A stretch of 64,000 nt of DNA from Microlunatus lacustris (GTDB lineage Bacteria; Actinomycetota; Actinomycetes; Propionibacteriales; Propionibacteriaceae), in the NCBI GenBank assembly GCA_039527025.1, contig BAAAJN010000012.1:1-64000 (forward strand), read 5' to 3'. A model generated the notes under the pieces. That model worked only from the letters and a program-made list of their open reading frames with translations, was not told the DNA's origin and ran no database searches. This document shows, piece after piece, positions 51,424-60,016 of the stretch. The translations under genes and the position numbers were made by a program. Positions within the stretch are counted from its first letter, which is position 1. Every line of letters starts with the position of its first letter.

Positions 51424-52819
51424 CCGCTGCATCGGAAGTGTCGGTGGCGATCGCATCGAGCTCTGCGGCAGCCCGTTGGTAGCTGCGCAGCGCGGCGCCG
51501 AAGGCCGACTCATCGAACTCAGCACGCCGCCGGACATCGGCGTAGGTCGTGACCGCCTTGTCGATCGACTTGGCCGCCTCACGCAGGTGAACCATCGGAG
51601 CAGTGAGGTCATCCAGCCGGCGGTTGTCGCGTTGCTTGTTCTCGATGGCCGTGGTGAGGGCGCTGTACAGGCTCGACTCCACCGCCTTGCGGGGTACGTC
51701 GACTGCGGTGCCCTCGGTGGTCGGCAGGGAGACGCTCTCCTGAGCACTCGCCGTCGCGAGCAGCAGGTAGAGCGGGGACAGCGATACCCCACTGGGGGGC
51801 GCCGCGTCGTCCAGCAGGTCCAGACCCGGGAGGTCTGTCGCGGAGTCGGTTGCGCCCGGCGTCAGAAGCGCGTCGACGTGCGGGCCGAGGAGGTCGCTCT
51901 CGCGCAGGGCCGCCTCGACGTAGTCGTCCAGGAGGGTGGTGTCGACCTCGCGGAGCTTGCGGTAGTCGACGCCGGCGATCATGCCCGCAAGTTGGGCGTC
52001 GCGGATACGGGCGGCTTCCTCGGGCTTGGTGTTCTTGAGCTTCTGGTAGTCCTCGTCGATCTCGATGAGCGCCTGCCGCTTGTCGTCGAAGAACGTCCAG
52101 GTCACCGCTCCAGCGCTGGCCTCACGGACCTCACGCATGAGCCCGAGGAGCCGCAGCTCGAGCTCGACGAGGTCGGACGCCTTCTTCTTGTCCACGTTGC
52201 TGTTGGTCAGGTCGGGCCGGATTCGACGCCCGACCTGTAGGACGGTGAAGTGGTTGTTGATCAAGTCCTCGACGAACAAAGCCTGGCTCGGAAAGCTGTA
52301 GTCCTGTTTGACGTCCTGCTGCATCTGCAGGAGCAGTTCGAGGTCGACGATCTCTTTGGTACCGGCGTCGTCGGGCAGGACGATCACCTTCAGGTAGCCG
52401 ACATGCAGCTGGCGCAGGGCCACCGCCCGGGTGTTGGCGTTGATCAACACCCCCTTGTCGGTGATGACCCCGTGGTGCAGCTGGCCCTCGTTGTCCAACA
52501 CGTGCTTGATCTGTTCGAAACCGGGCGTCTCGCTGAGTACTTGGGCGATGGTCGCCTGCGCCTCGACACCGAAGGGGTCGGCCGACACGGTGTCCTGGAC
52601 GCCTTGAGGCAGAGACTGCAGTTGAGCGCCGATCCGGTGGCTGTGCGGGTTGAGCAGAACCAGGTCCAGGTCGACCGAAGCGACGGGCAACACCAGCTCT
52701 GTGCCCTTCCAGATAATGCTGGCACTGACACCCTTCCCCTCGGCGACCAGCTTCTTGGCCGTCTCGACGGCCGCGGCAATGCCCTCGTACCGGGTCTGTG
52801 TGGTGATCTTGGCATTCAT
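51416..52819 (-). CDS. ParB/DndB-like protein of the defence island
   Basis: 467 residues with AGGAG five or six bases before the ATG. LVLPVASVDLDLVLLNPHSH followed by GVLINANTRAVALRQLHVG and KVIVLPDDAG is the layout of the ParB-type nuclease/CTPase fold (ParB/Srx superfamily), with NANTR in place of the usual GxHR. The C-terminal half is helical and ends in a coiled-coil-like segment. Similar ParB- or DGQHR-type proteins accompany DNA-modification defence systems such as Dnd. In this operon it stands between an unknown protein and the SNF2 helicase. Confidence 0.65.
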   Translation of the reverse strand: MNAKITTQTRYEGIAAAVETAKKLVAEGKGVSASIIWKGTELVLPVASVDLDLVLLNPHSHRIGAQLQSLPQGVQDTVSADPFGVEAQATIAQVLSETPGFEQIKHVLDNEGQLHHGVITDKGVLINANTRAVALRQLHVGYLKVIVLPDDAGTKEIVDLELLLQMQQDVKQDYSFPSQALFVEDLINNHFTVLQVGRRIRPDLTNSNVDKKKASDLVELELRLLGLMREVREASAGAVTWTFFDDKRQALIEIDEDYQKLKNTKPEEAARIRDAQLAGMIAGVDYRKLREVDTTLLDDYVEAALRESDLLGPHVDALLTPGATDSATDLPGLDLLDDAAPPSGVSLSPLYLLLATASAQESVSLPTTEGTAVDVPRKAVESSLYSALTTAIENKQRDNRRLDDLTAPMVHLREAAKSIDKAVTTYADVRRRAEFDESAFGAALRSYQRAAAELDAIATDTSDAADV

Positions 52820-52855
52820 GAGCTCTCCTGGCCGCAGGTCTGGTCAGCCATGATC

Positions 52856-54016
52856 TCAGGTACCTCCGACACCCCGCGCGCACAGGGCCGCAAGATCATC
52901 CAGCGTTCGTTCGGTGTAGATCCGTCCCTCGAACGCGCGTACCAGGTCGTCGCTCTCCCCACGCGCCGACCAGCCAGTTCCCACCAGTACGGCGGCTCCA
53001 GGCAGTACGAGCTCAGCGGGCAGCTTCAGCAGCGTGGCCGCCGACCGCCGGGTAGTCCCCCCATCCCGCGCGACCGACACGAATATCGCCATCCGTGGTA
53101 CATCTACCTTCGTTCGCGTGACCACCTGCAGGTGCCCCACACTTCGGCCAGCTTTCACAGCCTTGCCGGCCAGGAACTTCGCGCCGACAGCGCGCTGGCC
53201 CTCCGTGGACCAGTAAGGAACCTTGGCGGCGTCGAGGGCCTCAAGCAGCCGCTCGACCATGAGACTGCTGATCTGGTTGTTGGTCCGGTTCCGATGAGCT
53301 CCCCACGCCCCGCCGACCGCCCGCTGGGTGAGCAGGGTGGCGTAGGGCACGCGGCCGGCCCACAACGACTGGACCGTCTCCCAACCGGTTGACCCAGGAG
53401 TCAGCAAGAGCTCCACTGGCTGTGCGGCCACGGCGCCCTCGATCTGTGGTCGACGACGACCGGAGACCACCTCGTCGACGACGTCGAACGCCGTGACCAC
53501 CTGATTGCTGTTCCACGGCCCCGTGGACTCTCCCGGCAAGGTGGTGCCCCGGGCAGCAGACCGGTCACGCAGATCGCGCCAGCTAAGCCCCGCGACGAGC
53601 CCAAGGGTCTCCACGACGTCAGCGTTCGCGTCCTGCGCGGCTCCTACGATTTCCGCCGAGATGTCCTTAAGCGACCCGGACCGAGTTCTGCTCGTCAGTT
53701 CGGCGAGGGCGCGCTCGTATCGGTCCGGCACTGTGATGCTGTCGATCGCCAGCAGGTCCGCGCTGGTGTCTAGGGTGCTGCCGAGCGCGGCGCGTGACGC
53801 TTCCCGCAAAGCAGCGCCCGACTGTGGCAGGCCCGCGTCAGAGGCCGCCACCAGCGCCTGAAGAAGCTGGTTGATGGGCACTGCCGAGAGTCGCCGCCGC
53901 TCGGCGATCCACTCCAGCGCGTCGGCCACCTTGCCGCGCCCGGTCGCCCGCCGGAGCAACTCCATGTGCTCTTCGGACAGCGTCCCAGGGGTAGACGTCG
54001 ACATACCGAACATCAT
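52856..54016 (-). CDS. Hypothetical protein, first gene of the defence operon
   Basis: About 386 residues from the ATG pair at 54016; an ATG at 54004 (MSTSTPGTLSEEHMELL) is an alternative, and the open frame extends upstream to 54166 across the promoter. The N-terminal half is helical. The C-terminal half (WGAHRNRTNNQISSLMVERL, RMAIFVSVARDGGTTRRSAA, LVGTGWSARGESD) looks like a compact alpha/beta enzyme or nuclease-type domain with no motif I can name. It is 36 bases upstream of the ParB-like gene and divergent from the gene at 54132. Confidence 0.6.
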   Translation of the reverse strand: MMFGMSTSTPGTLSEEHMELLRRATGRGKVADALEWIAERRRLSAVPINQLLQALVAASDAGLPQSGAALREASRAALGSTLDTSADLLAIDSITVPDRYERALAELTSRTRSGSLKDISAEIVGAAQDANADVVETLGLVAGLSWRDLRDRSAARGTTLPGESTGPWNSNQVVTAFDVVDEVVSGRRRPQIEGAVAAQPVELLLTPGSTGWETVQSLWAGRVPYATLLTQRAVGGAWGAHRNRTNNQISSLMVERLLEALDAAKVPYWSTEGQRAVGAKFLAGKAVKAGRSVGHLQVVTRTKVDVPRMAIFVSVARDGGTTRRSAATLLKLPAELVLPGAAVLVGTGWSARGESDDLVRAFEGRIYTERTLDDLAALCARGVGGT

Positions 54017-54131
54017 GCCGGACCAGGACCCGTTCAAAGGGCCGAGTCGAGCCAAGGTCACAGTGTCCTGGATCCGAGCTATCACGACGGATGTCACGCA
54101 CGGGCGGCCTAGGCCCGGCACACTGGTCGGC

Positions 54132-55754
54132 ATGGCGCCGACAGGGCAGACCAGCGTCCTGGTCACCGACGCGGCCCTTGATGCTTTGGCTCACCTCACC
54201 GCCACGTGGAAGCTGTCCCGGGACGCGACGGTCCGCCGGCTCTTGGCCGACTTCGTCGAGTTGCAGAGCAGCGAAGATCCAGACAACCGACTGACGCACA
54301 TATCCACGGTTCTCAACCACCCCCTCTGTCTGCCGCCCTCGGTAGAGAAGATCCCCCGTCGTCGTCTCACCTTCCGTGTCGACCCCGATGTGGCTCACGA
54401 GGCCGCGGCTCTCGCGTACAAGATTCCCGGTCGTGCACGTCGACAGTCGCACCGCGATTACGCATCTCGGCCTCTGACCGACGCCGTGCTCACAGCCCTC
54501 GCCGCGGCGCGGCCTTTCGTCGACATTGGTTTGGATGGCCTCCCGGACCTGTTGTCGTGGCGGGAGGCCGACGGGTTATGGCGCTTGACCGTGGCAGCCA
54601 CCCTCACGCAGACAGAACGAGACACTCGGCGTGACGGCCCGCCGGACCTGGCTGCGATGCTCGAGGACGCCGAGGTGGTTTGGCACTCGCGCTGGCGGGC
54701 GCAAGTAGCTCTGCATCTGGCGCGGCATCTGTTCACTGGGTCGGATGCGATTGAGAACCGGCGTTGGGTCGGTGAGCAGCGCGACAGGTTCCGCATTGAG
54801 TTCACAAACGTATCGGACGACCGGGTGGTCTTTGGGGGCCACGAGTACACCGAAGGCGCCCCGGCGGAGCGAGCAAGCTCAGAGGGACGAGCCGCCACCG
54901 CGATCTGGCGCGGCAAGCGCCAGATGGCTCATGAAGACCTGGCGAAATGGTTTGCGGCCGAGCCGGTCCCGGGTTCTCCAAAGACCGTCGAACCTCCTGG
55001 CTGGAGTCTCATGCAGCCCAGCGGGTGGCGTGTGTTGCGGCTACCCACCGCCCAAAAGCTGCGTCCCCAGCACCGTGATCTGGTCGCCTCCGGCGCACTG
55101 CTGCAGCTCCCAGCCGGCAGTACAAAGGCGCTGTGGCCGCTGACCGAGTATTGGCGGCCGGTCCCCGGTTTCGACCAAGCGGTGGCGGCGGCTCGGCAAC
55201 TCCGCCTAGAGCCGATCGAGATCGCCGAAGCGGTGTTGGTGTCTCACCTCGACGAGGAGGGCAAGCAGGATGAGGACGGCGAAGACGATGGTGGTGAAAC
55301 ACCCATCCACCTGAAGGCCTACCCGGTCGTGCCAATGCAAACGGCCTATGAGGCCGGCTTGATCAGCAGCGATGAACTTAGCGAGGCAACACGACAGGCA
55401 GCCATCTCGACGTCCGCGCGGATTCAGGCAGTTCTGGCCCACGCCGAGCGAGACGGAATCATCTCCGGCGATGAGCTTCGTCGCCTTCAGGGGGCAAGAC
55501 TCGATCCCTCGGCATTTGGCGAAGCTGCCCGCGACCTGCACCTCAAGTTCTGGGTCTCAGAGCCGATGTGGACATGGGAGGTTGCCTCCCTGCCTGCGAT
55601 CCTCGCACTGCCCAGCACACCAGAGCAGCTCAGACTCCGCGCCCGAGAGTGGTTCCGCCACGTCCAGCTTGCTCTGGAACGGGATATGCACGAAGCCTGG
55701 AAGCAGGCGATGTGGCACATTATTCGGGATCGCGATGAGGACTACTCCTTCTGA
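54132..55754 (+). CDS. Hypothetical protein with RHH-like segments, divergent from the defence operon
   Basis: 540 residues. VLVTDAALDALAHLTATWKL with SRDATVRRLLADFVEL and, further on, RLTFRVDPDVAHEAAALAYK look like ribbon-helix-helix-type modules. The middle part (WRLTVAATLTQTERDTRRDG, VWHSRWRAQVALHLARHLFT) and the C-terminus are unrecognised. An acidic tract lies near 375-385. It shares a 115-base intergenic region with the defence operon and may control it through the RHH parts. It is too long to be a plain repressor. Confidence 0.6.
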   Translation: MAPTGQTSVLVTDAALDALAHLTATWKLSRDATVRRLLADFVELQSSEDPDNRLTHISTVLNHPLCLPPSVEKIPRRRLTFRVDPDVAHEAAALAYKIPGRARRQSHRDYASRPLTDAVLTALAAARPFVDIGLDGLPDLLSWREADGLWRLTVAATLTQTERDTRRDGPPDLAAMLEDAEVVWHSRWRAQVALHLARHLFTGSDAIENRRWVGEQRDRFRIEFTNVSDDRVVFGGHEYTEGAPAERASSEGRAATAIWRGKRQMAHEDLAKWFAAEPVPGSPKTVEPPGWSLMQPSGWRVLRLPTAQKLRPQHRDLVASGALLQLPAGSTKALWPLTEYWRPVPGFDQAVAAARQLRLEPIEIAEAVLVSHLDEEGKQDEDGEDDGGETPIHLKAYPVVPMQTAYEAGLISSDELSEATRQAAISTSARIQAVLAHAERDGIISGDELRRLQGARLDPSAFGEAARDLHLKFWVSEPMWTWEVASLPAILALPSTPEQLRLRAREWFRHVQLALERDMHEAWKQAMWHIIRDRDEDYSF

Positions 55755-55808
55755 AGTGTGGTATTCACCGTAGTGCGGGGGGTGCGACCTGCTGCGAGCG
55801 TTGTTTCC

Positions 55809-56018
55809 ATGAACAAGATTGATCGCCAAAAGCGTCGAGAACCGACGCCACTCCTGCCCCTACGACTCCTTGTCCTCGGAACCGCCAGCCTGCTTGTCGG
55901 CCTCGTTGTGGGTCTCTTCACTTGGTGCGCTTCTCAAGACGGCACGGCAGCAATCCTGAGCGGCCTCGCCTCAAGTGGCCTTGCTCTCGACCGGCTCCAG
56001 AACTGGACGGGCACTTGA
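55809..56018 (+). CDS. Small membrane protein
   Basis: 69 residues beginning MNKIDRQKRREPTPLLP, then a membrane helix LRLLVLGTASLLVGLVVGLF and a second weakly hydrophobic stretch AAILSGLASSGLALDRL. It looks genuine by composition, but there is no ribosome site beyond GCGAG. Small two-helix proteins at the edge of defence islands can be effectors or silencers; nothing more can be said. Confidence 0.45.
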   Translation: MNKIDRQKRREPTPLLPLRLLVLGTASLLVGLVVGLFTWCASQDGTAAILSGLASSGLALDRLQNWTGT

Positions 56019-56182
56019 GGTCTACCTGGGCCAGCACCGCGTCCCCGCCGCAGCTCGGCGGCGAGACGACGGACGACGACGAAGACGGGCGGCGGAGGCG
56101 GCGGCGGCGGCGTGTAGGAAGTCGATCATCTTGTCGTGGCTGATGTGCCCCCGACCAGGAAGATGACAAGATCAATGGCGGC

Positions 56183-56621
56183 TCAGTCTCTCGCTAACTT
56201 GTCGGATTCTTCACCCGAGACAATCAGCTTGTGGGTCTGGTGGGTCTCGACCTCGAACACCCCTGGCTGCTCGGCGGTGAACTCGACTTTCGGCCGGCTC
56301 GTCCGGGCCCGACGGGCAGCGCGTGGTTGTAGCCGTGCACGTGGATCGAGTCCGCGGTGTCGCTGACCGCGGTATGGAACACCGTCTGCCCGAGACTTCA
56401 ATCCGAATGCTCTCGGCGCGATCGATGTCAGCCTGCCGTCAGCGTTCGTCACCGCGACCGTGACGTCAGCCGTCTGCTCTGTCGCAGTGCCGGAGGGGCT
56501 CGCTGAGCTCGGCGGCGTCGTGCTCACCGGCCGCGCTGGGCGAGGAGTCCCCCGCGGTCGCGCAACTGGCCCCAGCGAGCAACAGGGCGAGAGTGGGCAG
56601 GGTGAAGAAGGGTCGAAACAC
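56183..56621 (-). pseudogene. Cupredoxin-type lipoprotein gene broken by frameshifts
   Basis: From a GTG at 56621 with AGGAGA upstream, the first frame gives a lipoprotein signal (LALLLAGASC). The reading must change frame near 56,530 to give TEQTADVTVAVTNADGRLTS, again near 56,390 to give TADSIHVHGYNHALPVGP, and once more near 56,300 to give VEFTAEQPGVFEVETHQTHK. Joined together these pieces are a normal periplasmic cupredoxin-like protein with His ligands (HVHGYNH, ETHQTH). At least three indels, and loss of the usual end, mean it is not functional. It lies beside the CDF exporter and ArsR genes. Confidence 0.7.
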
Positions 56622-56630
56622 GGCGCTCTC

Positions 56631-57731
56631 CTAGCAACGGTGTGGTGGGGGAGCGTCAGGCTGGCGCTCGTGAGCTGTCGCCGCGGTATGCGCCGAGGGG
56701 ATGAGCCGCACCCCCTGCACGCTGGAGATACGGCTTCGAAGTGCGTCGGTCAGGCCGTGCTCGAGCTCGTGGAAGCGCCCGACGGGCATCGCCGGGTCGG
56801 TGGTGACGGTGGCTTCGACGTCGAGCCGGTGTCCGATCCAGCGCATCCTCATGGCGTTGACGCCGGCGATACCCGGCGTGGCGGCGACCGTCTCCTCAGC
56901 CGTGTGGACCAGGCCGGGGTCGACGCCGTCGAGGAGGCGGCGGCCGATGTCGCGGGCTGTGCCCCACAGCAGGACGAAGATCGCGACGCTGATGACCAGA
57001 GCGACGAGTGGGTCGGCGAGCGGGAAGCCAAGCCAGATGCCGATCACGCCGAGCACCACCGCGAGGGAGGTGAAGCCGTCGGTGCGGGCGTGCACTCCGT
57101 CGGCGACCAGGGCCGCGGAGCCGATCTGGCGGCCGACGCGGATTCGGTAGACCGCGACCAGCTCGTTGCCGGCGAACCCGACCAGGCCGGCTGCGAGGAC
57201 CCAGCCGAGGTTGGTGACTGGCTGCGGCTCGAAGAACCGCCGGACAGCCTCGTACCCGGCGACCACGGCGGACAGGGCGATCATGGCCACGATGAACAGC
57301 CCCGCCAGGTCCTCAACCCGGCCGTAGCCGTAGGTGTAGCGGCGCGACGCCGCCCGCCGACCGAGGACGAACGCGATCCATAGCGGCACCGCCGTCAGGG
57401 CGTCGGAGGCGTTGTGGATGGTGTCGGCCAGTAGTGCCACTGAGCCGCTGATGACGACGACGACCAGTTGCAGAACTGCTGTCACCCCGAGGGCGACCAG
57501 GCTCAGCTTGACCGCTCGGATGCCGGCCTCGCTGGCCTCCAGGGCGTCGTCGATCGAGTCGGCCGAGTCGTGGCTGTGGGGGACGAACAGGCCGTAGAAG
57601 AACCCCTTGACCCCCGACGGGTGCTCGTGCCCGTGCTCATGACCGGGTCTGTGGTCGTCGTCATGGGTGTGCGGTGCGTCGGAGTGGGGGTGCTGGTGAG
57701 GATGTGGGTGCTCGTGGTGGGGGGCGGTCAT
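56631..57731 (-). CDS. CDF-family cation efflux protein
   Basis: 366 residues. A His-rich N-terminus (HHEHPHPHQHPHSDAPHTHD) precedes six membrane helices. LLADTIHNASDAL and ALVADGVHARTDGF are the two HxxxD metal sites of cation diffusion facilitators (here HNASD and HARTD). A cytoplasmic C-terminal domain with GIAGVNAMRMRWIGHRLDVE follows. Such proteins export Zn2+, Co2+ or similar in exchange for protons. The ATG follows the ArsR stop by one base, so metal-dependent derepression by that protein is likely. Confidence 0.9.
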   Translation of the reverse strand: MTAPHHEHPHPHQHPHSDAPHTHDDDHRPGHEHGHEHPSGVKGFFYGLFVPHSHDSADSIDDALEASEAGIRAVKLSLVALGVTAVLQLVVVVISGSVALLADTIHNASDALTAVPLWIAFVLGRRAASRRYTYGYGRVEDLAGLFIVAMIALSAVVAGYEAVRRFFEPQPVTNLGWVLAAGLVGFAGNELVAVYRIRVGRQIGSAALVADGVHARTDGFTSLAVVLGVIGIWLGFPLADPLVALVISVAIFVLLWGTARDIGRRLLDGVDPGLVHTAEETVAATPGIAGVNAMRMRWIGHRLDVEATVTTDPAMPVGRFHELEHGLTDALRSRISSVQGVRLIPSAHTAATAHERQPDAPPPHRC

Positions 57732-57732
57732 G

Positions 57733-58113
57733 TCAGCTGCCTCGGTTGGTGGTGCGTCGGTGGTGGCCTGGGTGGTCGTCGACGGAGTGCTCGGCCTGGT
57801 CGATGGCGTCGGCGACCAAGCGGCGGGCATGCTCGTTCGCCAGCCGGTAGTAGACCCGGTTGGCTTCATGACGAGTGGCGACGATGCGGGCCAGTCGCAG
57901 CTTGGCCAGGTGCTGCGACACCGCCGTCGGTGACTTGCCCACCAGCTCGGCGAGTGTGTTCACCGACAGCTCACCGTCCTGGAGTGCCAGCACGATGCGG
58001 ACGCGGGTGGCGTCGGCCAGCATGGTGAAGACCTCGACGGCCAGCTCCACGATCTGCTCGTCGGCGCGCTCACTCACCTCGGACAGCGTTCTACTCTTCG
58101 TATCTTCGACCAT
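57733..58113 (-). CDS. ArsR/SmtB-family metal-responsive repressor
   Basis: 126 residues. ADATRVRIVLALQDGELSVN and GKSPTAVSQHLAKLRLARIV form the winged helix-turn-helix of ArsR/SmtB regulators. The C-terminus, DAIDQAEHSVDDHPGHHRR, carries D/H residues like the alpha-5 zinc site of SmtB/CzrA-type sensors. It is upstream of and nearly touching the CDF exporter gene, forming a zinc- or cobalt-responsive unit. TCTACTCTTCGTATC overlaps the start region and may be the operator. Confidence 0.85.
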   Translation of the reverse strand: MVEDTKSRTLSEVSERADEQIVELAVEVFTMLADATRVRIVLALQDGELSVNTLAELVGKSPTAVSQHLAKLRLARIVATRHEANRVYYRLANEHARRLVADAIDQAEHSVDDHPGHHRRTTNRGS

Positions 58114-58181
58114 GCGAAGATTCTCTCACACGGAGCAGCGGCTTAGACATGACGCCGCTGCCCGGCACGGCGGCAGCGGCT

Positions 58182-58445
58182 TTAGGCGAGGGAGAGGAAG
58201 AGCTTTTCCATCTTCTGGGTGTCGAGGCTTTCGGCGCCGTCTTCGGCGATGCACTGTTTGAGGCCGGTGGCGATGATGGCGAAGCCGGCGCGGTCGAGGG
58301 CGCGGCTGACGGCGGCGAGTTGGGTGACGACGGCTTCGCAGTCCTGGCCTTCGTCGAGCATCCGGATGACGGCGTTGAGTTGGCCTTGGGCTCGTTTGAG
58401 CCGGTTGGAGATGGGGCGGACGGTGCCGGGGTCGAGCTGGACCAT
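58182..58445 (-). CDS. CsoR/CstR-family repressor
   Basis: 87 residues. RISNRLKRAQGQL-type start (PISNRLKRAQGQLNAVIRML) and DCEAVVTQLAAVSRAL belong to the CsoR/RcnR family. C36 and C65 are present, but the copper-ligand histidine at 61 is glycine, the pattern of CstR-type persulfide sensors that use only the two cysteines. Its ATG overlaps the stop of the DUF302 gene (TGATG). The operator-like palindrome at 58883 lies in front of this two-gene operon. Confidence 0.85.
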   Translation of the reverse strand: MVQLDPGTVRPISNRLKRAQGQLNAVIRMLDEGQDCEAVVTQLAAVSRALDRAGFAIIATGLKQCIAEDGAESLDTQKMEKLFLSLA

Positions 58446-58849
58446 CAGCGGGCCGGGTCCGCGGTGAGGCTGTCGAGGGCGGCGGTGAGCCGCTGCGCGG
58501 CGTCGTCGGCCACACTTTGCAGGGCGGGGTTGTCGGTCATCGACACCATGGTCTGCGGGTCGGCGGCCTCGACCAGCGTGGTGGTCTGGTTGAGGGCGCG
58601 GACGACGACGTTGCAGGGCAGCAGCAGGCCGATCGACGGCTCAGCCTGTAGCGCGGCCAGGGCGAGCGGTGGCCGGCAGGCGCCCAGGATCACCTGGGGG
58701 GCTATGTCGGCGTCCAGCTTGGCTTTCATCGTCGCCTGGACGTCGATCTCGGTCAGGACCCCGAAGCCTTGGTCGGCGAGCGCGGCTCGGACCTGGGCTA
58801 CGACGGTGTCGTAGGGCTGGTCGACGGTGGTGGTGATGGCGTAGCTCAT
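58445..58849 (-). CDS. DUF302-family protein
   Basis: 134 residues. YAITTTVDQPYDTVVAQVRA, GFGVLTEIDVQATMKAKLDA and QVILGACRPPLALAALQAEP, with LLLPCNVVVRALN, are the recognisable blocks of DUF302, a small fold often found beside sulfur and metal stress genes in bacteria. C in ILGACRPP and LLPCNV are conserved in the family as I recall. Its function is not established; the regulator context here points to sulfur/persulfide stress. Confidence 0.85.
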   Translation of the reverse strand: MSYAITTTVDQPYDTVVAQVRAALADQGFGVLTEIDVQATMKAKLDADIAPQVILGACRPPLALAALQAEPSIGLLLPCNVVVRALNQTTTLVEAADPQTMVSMTDNPALQSVADDAAQRLTAALDSLTADPAR

Positions 58850-58882
58850 GGCGGTGTCTCCTGCGTCGTCGGGAGGTGGCGG

Positions 58883-58898
58883 ATACCGGTACGGGTAT
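58883..58898. promoter_or_regulatory. CstR-type operator palindrome, copy 1
   Basis: ATACCGGTACGGGTAT, half-sites ATACC/GGTAT (reverse strand ATACCCGTACCGGTAT), lies 34 bases before the DUF302 start. It matches copies 2-4 in half-sites and spacing, so a CstR-type repressor probably acts here. Confidence 0.6.
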
Positions 58899-58972
58899 AG
58901 CACCAGGCGGTCTGCGGCCATTCCCGGGCCGGGTGGGGGATGGTCAGCGGTGTCGTCTACCGTAGGCCTAAG

Positions 58973-58988
58973 ATACCCCACCCGGTAT
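58973..58988. promoter_or_regulatory. CstR-type operator palindrome, copy 2
   Basis: ATACCCCACCCGGTAT, ATACC-N6-GGTAT, in front of the DUF2243 gene (start 59017). It lies divergently to copy 1, 90 bp away. Confidence 0.65.
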
Positions 58989-59016
58989 TGGGATGGGACG
59001 GAAAGGAGATCTGCAG

Positions 59017-59508
59017 ATGGCGGCGGTCGTGACTCCCGGTGAGCTTCCTGAGCGGAGCCGGGCCTCGTACCGAGCGCGCAACACTGGTTCTGGGCTGCTG
59101 TTCGGGGTCGGACTGGTTTCCTTCGTTGACGAGACCGTCTTCCACCAGCTGTTGCACTGGCACCACTTCTACGACAAGTCGACGACCGAGGCGGGTCTGG
59201 TGTCGGACGGGTTGTTCCCCGCCTTCGGGTGGTTCGCCGTCGTCGCTGCACTGTTCATGGTGGCCGATCTCCGCCGCCACGCCGGCTTGTGGTGGTCTCG
59301 CTGGGTCGGGGGAGTCTTGATCGGCGCGGGTGGGTTTCAGCTCTACGACGGCCTGGTGCAGCACAAGATCTTGGGGCTGCACCAGATCCGCTACGGGGTC
59401 GACCTCATCTCCTACGACGTGACCTGGAACATGGTCGCCGCCGTCCTGATCGGCGTGGGCGTTGTCCTCACGGTGCGTACCCGTGCTGCCGGCGCGGCTC
59501 GAGCCTGA
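59017..59508 (+). CDS. DUF2243 membrane protein
   Basis: 163 residues with AAGGAG eight bases before the ATG at 59017. Four membrane helices, with FVDETVFHQLLHWHHFYD and GGFQLYDGLVQHKILGLHQI as the conserved His-rich blocks of DUF2243. These proteins are commonly found next to cytochrome oxidase or copper genes, and a metal or quinone role has been suggested; function not proven. It has its own ATACC-N6-GGTAT palindrome upstream and so probably belongs to the same regulon as the sulfur genes. Confidence 0.85.
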   Translation: MAAVVTPGELPERSRASYRARNTGSGLLFGVGLVSFVDETVFHQLLHWHHFYDKSTTEAGLVSDGLFPAFGWFAVVAALFMVADLRRHAGLWWSRWVGGVLIGAGGFQLYDGLVQHKILGLHQIRYGVDLISYDVTWNMVAAVLIGVGVVLTVRTRAAGAARA

Positions 59509-59603
59509 GCCGGCGGCAGCAGTCGACGCCGGGGCTCGCCCAGGGGCTGTGGTCCTTGCACGCAGGCTCCTGGTCCTGGGAATAGGCTGCTAGTGTCGAC
59601 GTT

Positions 59604-59619
59604 ATACCCCCCGGGGTAC
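59604..59619. promoter_or_regulatory. CstR-type operator palindrome, copy 3
   Basis: ATACCCCCCGGGGTAC lies 18 bases before the GTG of the CstR-type repressor gene, where bound protein would block its own transcription. It is the most symmetric of the four copies. Confidence 0.7.
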
Positions 59620-59636
59620 CCGGTCGAAGGAGAGTT

Positions 59637-59906
59637 GTGAACGTAGACATGAGCGAGCTGAGCGACGTGGTCGCGCGCCTGAAGCGGGTGCACGGCCAGG
59701 TCGCCGGGATCATCAAGATGATCGAGGAGGGGCGTGACTGCACCGACGTGGTCACCCAGCTCGCCGCCGTATCGCGGGCGTTGGACAAGGCCGGCTTCAA
59801 GATCATCGCCACGGGGATGCGGCAGTGCATGCTGGCTGAGGCTGACGGCTCCACCCGGCGGATCGACCAAGCCGAGCTCGAGCGCCTGTTCCTCTCCCTC
59901 GCCTGA
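59637..59906 (+). CDS. cstR: CstR-type persulfide-sensing repressor
   Basis: 89 residues from a GTG. VVARLKRVHGQVAGIIKMIE and DCTDVVTQLAAVSRAL are CsoR-family blocks. C35 and C64 are kept, while the position of the copper-ligand histidine (60) is glycine, as in CstR, whose two cysteines are joined by per- or polysulfides. That assignment agrees with the persulfide dioxygenase-rhodanese gene directly downstream. It is close in sequence to the repressor at 58182-58445, so the two probably recognise the same operators. A strong terminator hairpin follows. Confidence 0.85.
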   Translation: MNVDMSELSDVVARLKRVHGQVAGIIKMIEEGRDCTDVVTQLAAVSRALDKAGFKIIATGMRQCMLAEADGSTRRIDQAELERLFLSLA

Positions 59907-59919
59907 CCTCTCAGTCTGT

Positions 59920-59951
59920 CCGTGCCTGGGTGCGGGGGCGCCCGGGCACGG
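59920..59951 (+). terminator. Hairpin terminator after cstR
   Basis: CCGTGCCTGGGTGC pairs with GCGCCCGGGCACGG across the loop GGGG, a 14-bp stem with two G-U pairs, 13 bases after the cstR stop. No T-tract. It separates cstR from the next promoter with operator copy 4. Confidence 0.7.
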
Positions 59952-60016
59952 ATGCCTACGTCGGCGTAGACCGCTGCACCTTGTTGGCTGCAGGCGAACA
60001 ACCCTTTCATCTCTAA

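Noticed and set aside
56019..56175. GGC/GACGAC-rich stretch as a possible triplet repeat or small gene
   Set aside because: The repeat is imperfect and short and the possible products are pure low complexity; it looks like degenerate sequence between the defence island and the metal cargo.
56460..57383. Plus-strand frame opposite the CDF exporter
   Set aside because: Antisense to a gene with clear CDF motifs; no ribosome site or domain.
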